Assembly: GCF_003144195.1 (NCBI RefSeq)
Contig: NW_020290076.1
Coordinates: 5,456-67,930 of the forward strand
Length of the DNA: 62,475 nt
DNA from: Ceraceosorus guamensis
Taxonomy: Eukaryota; Basidiomycota; Exobasidiomycetes; Ceraceosorales; Ceraceosoraceae
Reading direction: 5' to 3'
The number at the start of each line of letters is the position of its first letter. Positions within the stretch are counted from its first letter, which is position 1. This document shows positions 58,701 through 62,475 of the stretch, piece by piece. The notes below the pieces were generated by a model. That model was not told the origin of the DNA and did no database searches. It saw nothing but the letters and a program-made list of their open reading frames with translations. The translations under genes were made by a program, and so were the position numbers.

Positions 58701-61402
58701 ATGATCGCCTCTTCCTCCAAGGCGACCTCAATCAAGCAGAGTGGATCCACACCATCAAACAGTGCAGACTCGGAACGCACGAAGAGAGGGTCCGGCTTCT
58801 CGCTCACATCGCATAGCGATTCAAAGCATGGGAACGAGGAGGATCTGGCGGAATGTAATTCGAAAGGCCCTGCCCAACTTTTGGCACCATCATCGTCTGA
58901 TAGTTCGTCAGCAGAGGATTCCGCCGCCAGGACGGGCGAAGCGGAGCACCCTCCGCATGCGAGTCAGGTTGTCGAGCGGGAAAGTGCAGCACGAGGCGAG
59001 GTCTGGTCAGATCGCGAGAAGCATGCATCATTGATAGCGGAGCAATTGGCCGGGACACGTCAAGGTGATAGGATATGGGTCGAGTGGGAGGAAGGAGGTG
59101 AGTTGAAGCGGCGCTTGCAAGTATCAGCGCAGGCAATCACTCTGACGAACGTTTCACGGCATTGCCACCGCGCCGCCAAATCCATTGCTTGGACGCTGAC
59201 CCGCAAACAGATCCAGAGAATCCTTTCAATTTCAGTCCCACAAGAAAATGGCTAAGTGCGCATCTATCATGGTAGCGGTGGGGGGAAGCGACACCGACAT
59301 CACCGAAGCAGACTCCGCAAAGGAAAGCTCCAAAGCGTCGAAGACGGGAGTTGCTGACGAAGGTTGCTGACACACGTGCGCATCTCATCGGCGCAGTGAC
59401 CATCTTTGCAACATTCTTCACCATGGAGGTGGCTGCCACAGCCGGCGCGTGAGTTCACCTTGATTGCTACCCATGTTCGGCCGATGTCCTGACAACGCAC
59501 ATGATCACTCACACATCCCTCTACCATTCTATGCGCTCCCTGATGCTGCACATCGTCGGAAAACAGCTACGTCCCGGGCATACCCTCCATGGAAGCATCG
59601 CTGCGCCATGACCTGCACGAAGTCAGCCTACTGGGCATCTCGGTGTATGCTTTCGGATTCGGTCTGCCTCCCCTAGTGCTCGCACCGCTGAGCGAGGTGA
59701 TGGGGAGGAACACGATCTACCTGGTCAGCCATGCTCTCTACACAATACTCTTCGTCGGCATCGGCCAAGCTCGTAATATCCAAACCGTCATTATTCTGCG
59801 GTTCCTGCAAGGAGCTTTTGGGAGCACAGGCAGCACCATGGGTGAGGCGGCAAAACTGCGTGACGATGCACCGCGCCCAGCTAAATTGTTACTCCTATCT
59901 TCATTTGCAACTCACGCGAGCAGTCGGTGGCAGTATAGCAGGTTCGTCATGATACCTCGAAGAATTGTTCAGCACGAGCTTACCGGACGTTCCTTTAACA
60001 CGCACTTACTATGGCAGACCTGTTCAGCTCCAGCGATCGAGGTGCACCGATGGCTCTGTTCGCTACCGCCGCTATCTTTGGCACCGGCTTCGGACGTGAG
60101 TGGTTCGCCAAGCACACTCCGTCGTGCGTCGCCCCGGTTGCGTACTGACGTTTCACTTGTTAACCACGCGTGTAGCATTCTGGGCAGGCTTCGTCGAGCA
60201 GCACATCGCAGATGGCTGGCGGTGGATTCAGCACATTCAGGCAATTTATACCGGGGCATTTCTCATCATCTTTGCCGTCGTACTCAAGGAAACTAGAGGA
60301 AGCGTGATTCTTGCCCGCCGTGCGAGCCGACTCCGCAAGCAGACGGGCGATGGAAGGTACATGGCCAAGAGCGAGCTGGAGCGCGCAAGTGTCGTGACTC
60401 TCATCAAGGGGAGCCTGACGAGACCCATGATCAGTAAGCAGCTGATCGCTGGTCGCGCATACATTTGGCGAGCTCTGACGAGCATCGAAATCTTCTTCTT
60501 GCCTCCAGTGCTCTTCACTGAACCAGTGGTGACGGCTTTCAGTCTTTGGATCAGCCTTCAATGGGGAATGATGTACGCCTTATTGGAAAGCATTGGCCTG
60601 GTATCAGCGTTGCATGATTACACGCCTGGTCAGGTAAGACGCGCCCGCCGTCATGGAACAATTCGCGTGGCGCTGCTCACCCAATCTCGTCATCCCGTAT
60701 CATCGCACCAGACCGGGCTGGTGTTCCTAGCGATCTGTGTTGCCGCCCTGATTGGCAACCTCCTCAACCCTCTCTCAGAGAGAGCGTATGCTCGCAACTA
60801 TCCGAAAAGAGGAGCGGAAGCTCGACTATACGCGGCCATGTTCGCGGGCTTGATGTTCCCGGCAGGGTGCGCGATCTATGCATGGACGTCCTATCCTGAT
60901 GTCAGCATGGCGGGTCCGTGAGTGTAAGGCGCGCCACCTTCGAATAGGCTTATGTCGCCAGACTGAATCTCGGTCATTCCTCCAATCCCACCAACGCAGC
61001 ATCATCGGAATCGTCGTCCTTATGGTGGCGGTGTACATCGTCTATCTTGCCGCTTTCTCCTACCTTGCCGATTCTTACGGTCCTTATGCCTCGTCAGCAC
61101 TAGCAGCGCAGTCTTTCTCGCGCAACATGTTCGGAGCAGCTTTCCCTCTATTCACGACGCAAATGTACAAGAACCTCGGTGAGTCATATTCCTCAGCTCT
61201 GCTGACATGAGGCTTTGACCATCACTCGAACACTACTCACGAACCGTTCACCTCGATCATAGGATATCAATGGGCGTCGATGCTTGCTGGGCTGATAGGT
61301 TTGGTGCTAGGATGTGCGCCCTTCTTGCTCTTCCGGTGGGGTCCGCAGATCCGAGCAAAAAGTAGATTGAGCAGCGAGCTCGAAAGATTGGGGCTTTTGT
61401 AG
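58701..61402 (+). CDS. major facilitator superfamily transporter (DHA1 drug/polyamine type)
   Basis: Twelve-helix proton antiporter family. Ten exons (58701-59097, 59211-59255, 59398-59448, 59567-59842, 59924-59941, 60018-60095, 60176-60633, 60712-60917, 61000-61178, 61263-61402) close exactly to 615 residues. A hydrophilic, Ser/Glu-rich N-terminus of about 125 residues leads to DPENPFNFSPTRKWL, the usual lead-in. It continues with TIFATFFTMEVAATAGAAYV, PGIPSM, SLLGISVYAFGFGLPPLVL and APLSEVMGRN (motif A). After that come ILRFLQGAFGSTGSTMGVGG, DLFSSSDRGAPMALFATAA, WRWIQHIQAIY, a cytoplasmic loop with VILARRASRLRKQ, and AAQSFSRNMFGAAFPL. Such proteins export drugs, polyamines or secondary metabolites; the substrate is not readable. 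Exon five is only 18 nt. No biosynthetic genes lie next to it. Confidence 0.9.
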
Positions 61403-62475
61403 ACTGATTGCTTCAAAATGTAGGCGCAGTGTACGCGCTGCCTCACCGTGAAGGGAGTTCTCTTTTCAACGAATGCAGATTGCTCCCTACACGGCATTCT
61501 ACGTCTCCGCCACAGATTTTTCTACGCTCGTCTGTGGTACGCTCGCTAGCATCTAGATGCTTCCGTGTGTGGAATCATCCTCCTGCTTTCTGATGTTGAA
61601 TCAGAAGCTACATCTCATCTACGAGCACCATTCACCTACAACTTAGCGGTATATCAACGACGTAATTCGATTTCGAACCCTCGCAAATCGCAGCACAGGT
61701 CCGCGTGCCGAGGCCAATGCATGAGCAGGCGCTTCGTGTGCCACAGCAAGTCATTCAGCAAGGTTAAGAGGCAAGATTTAGCTGTGCGGCCATTGATGGC
61801 AGTGCAGATGGGCGAGCAAGTGACTGGGCGCAGCGAAGGCCCAAGATAGCCACACCGAGCGAGAGAGCTCACATGTTGAGATCCGCTGCGACTTCTGCGA
61901 AGGACTGGCATTACGCAGCAGCTTTGTAAAGAAGATTTTCGCAGAAAGAACGGTGCGAGCTGAACGAGTGTTCCAGGATGTGGAGTGACGCTGCTTGAGC
62001 GCATGAGTCAACGCGTTGAGCGGGCGAACGGCCATGCCGCAGTCAATCATCGCTCACGGACAGATGAAGGGCAAACATCCGCGGTTTCTTGGCCTCAGAG
62101 ATGTGCTAACACACTCTTCTCAAGTGCGTCATGCCAACGGTGATCCAACAAAGATTGGGTCGCGCTTCTCAATTTGACAATCAAAGTGCCGAGAGCTTCA
62201 AGATTTTCCAGTAATTCTGACATTGTTGGCACACAAGGTGATCCGGTGATCCAATGCCTAGCTGCGTATACTCTCTGCACCGAGAAACTCACAACTTGAT
62301 TGTCAGCTACGCAAGTGACGGTGCTGACAGTCTGGAATTTGTGCAGGCAGATTCTGCTTTCAGGATTATGTTTGCTCTGCTCTTTGATGCTGGTGTTGTT
62401 GGTAGTATCTGTGCCCATCTCCCCTTGGCCTGCACCCCAAATTTATAAATTTGTGGATCAGATTTGCAGCATCAG
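61403..62475. other. right-edge non-coding stretch
   Basis: About 1.1 kb downstream of the transporter. Short open frames on both strands (up to 116 codons) are Ser/Arg/Cys-rich and look like chance. I see no RNA gene or repeat. Confidence 0.45.

Noticed and set aside
58701-61402. Secondary-metabolite cluster around the MFS transporter
   Set aside because: The neighbouring genes encode a GPI-anchored protein and housekeeping factors; no biosynthetic enzyme lies nearby within the window.

Overview
The window comes from a basidiomycete nuclear genome, most likely a smut-type fungus (Ustilaginomycotina). Three things point there: short spliceosomal introns with mostly GTGAGT-like donors, a predicted proteome that matches basidiomycete families, and a cytoplasmic dynein heavy chain gene that stops right after its fourth AAA module. 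That last arrangement is the one described for Ustilago maydis dyn1/dyn2. The genes here carry far more introns than is usual for U. maydis itself, so a more intron-rich relative is likely. Exon models below were built by eye from reading frames and splice signals. For every gene except ARS2 and the 5' end of dynein the junction phases close on a whole number of codons without special assumptions.

Layout, left to right: ARS2/Serrate-like RNA-processing factor (+); LIM-domain-binding (Ldb1/PtaB-like) co-regulator (-); RNase P/MRP subunit Rpp1 (+); Sts1/Cut8 nuclear proteasome tether (+); the N-terminal half of the dynein heavy chain, twelve exons over 10.4 kb (-); a 675-residue proline- and acid-rich protein of no known family (-); a 3.5 kb gene-free stretch; the APC/C activator Cdh1/Fizzy-related (+); an Old Yellow Enzyme-type flavin oxidoreductase with a C-terminal membrane segment (-); the arginine methyltransferase PRMT5/Skb1 (-); a large transcription factor with two separate Zn2Cys6 clusters (-); a 3 kb gene-free stretch; the GARP tether subunit Vps52 (-); a stomatin-like SPFH protein (-); a 3.1 kb gene-free stretch; a Ser-rich GPI-anchored wall/secreted protein (+); and an MFS drug/polyamine-type transporter (+).

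Most genes are unrelated housekeeping or regulatory genes (RNA processing, proteasome targeting, cell-cycle control, motor transport, vesicle tethering). No metabolic cluster, phage-like region, transposon ORF, CRISPR array, rRNA or convincing tRNA is visible. Long gene-free stretches are full of a degenerate GACTC/CACGA word family and little else.

The points most worth a second look are the split dynein gene (with an arginine in place of the AAA4 Walker A lysine and a 14-nt exon encoding part of the AAA1 P-loop), the double Zn2Cys6 factor whose second cluster sits in the middle of the protein, the family-less 675-residue protein, several micro-exons, and a perfect 12-bp-stem hairpin in a gene-free region.
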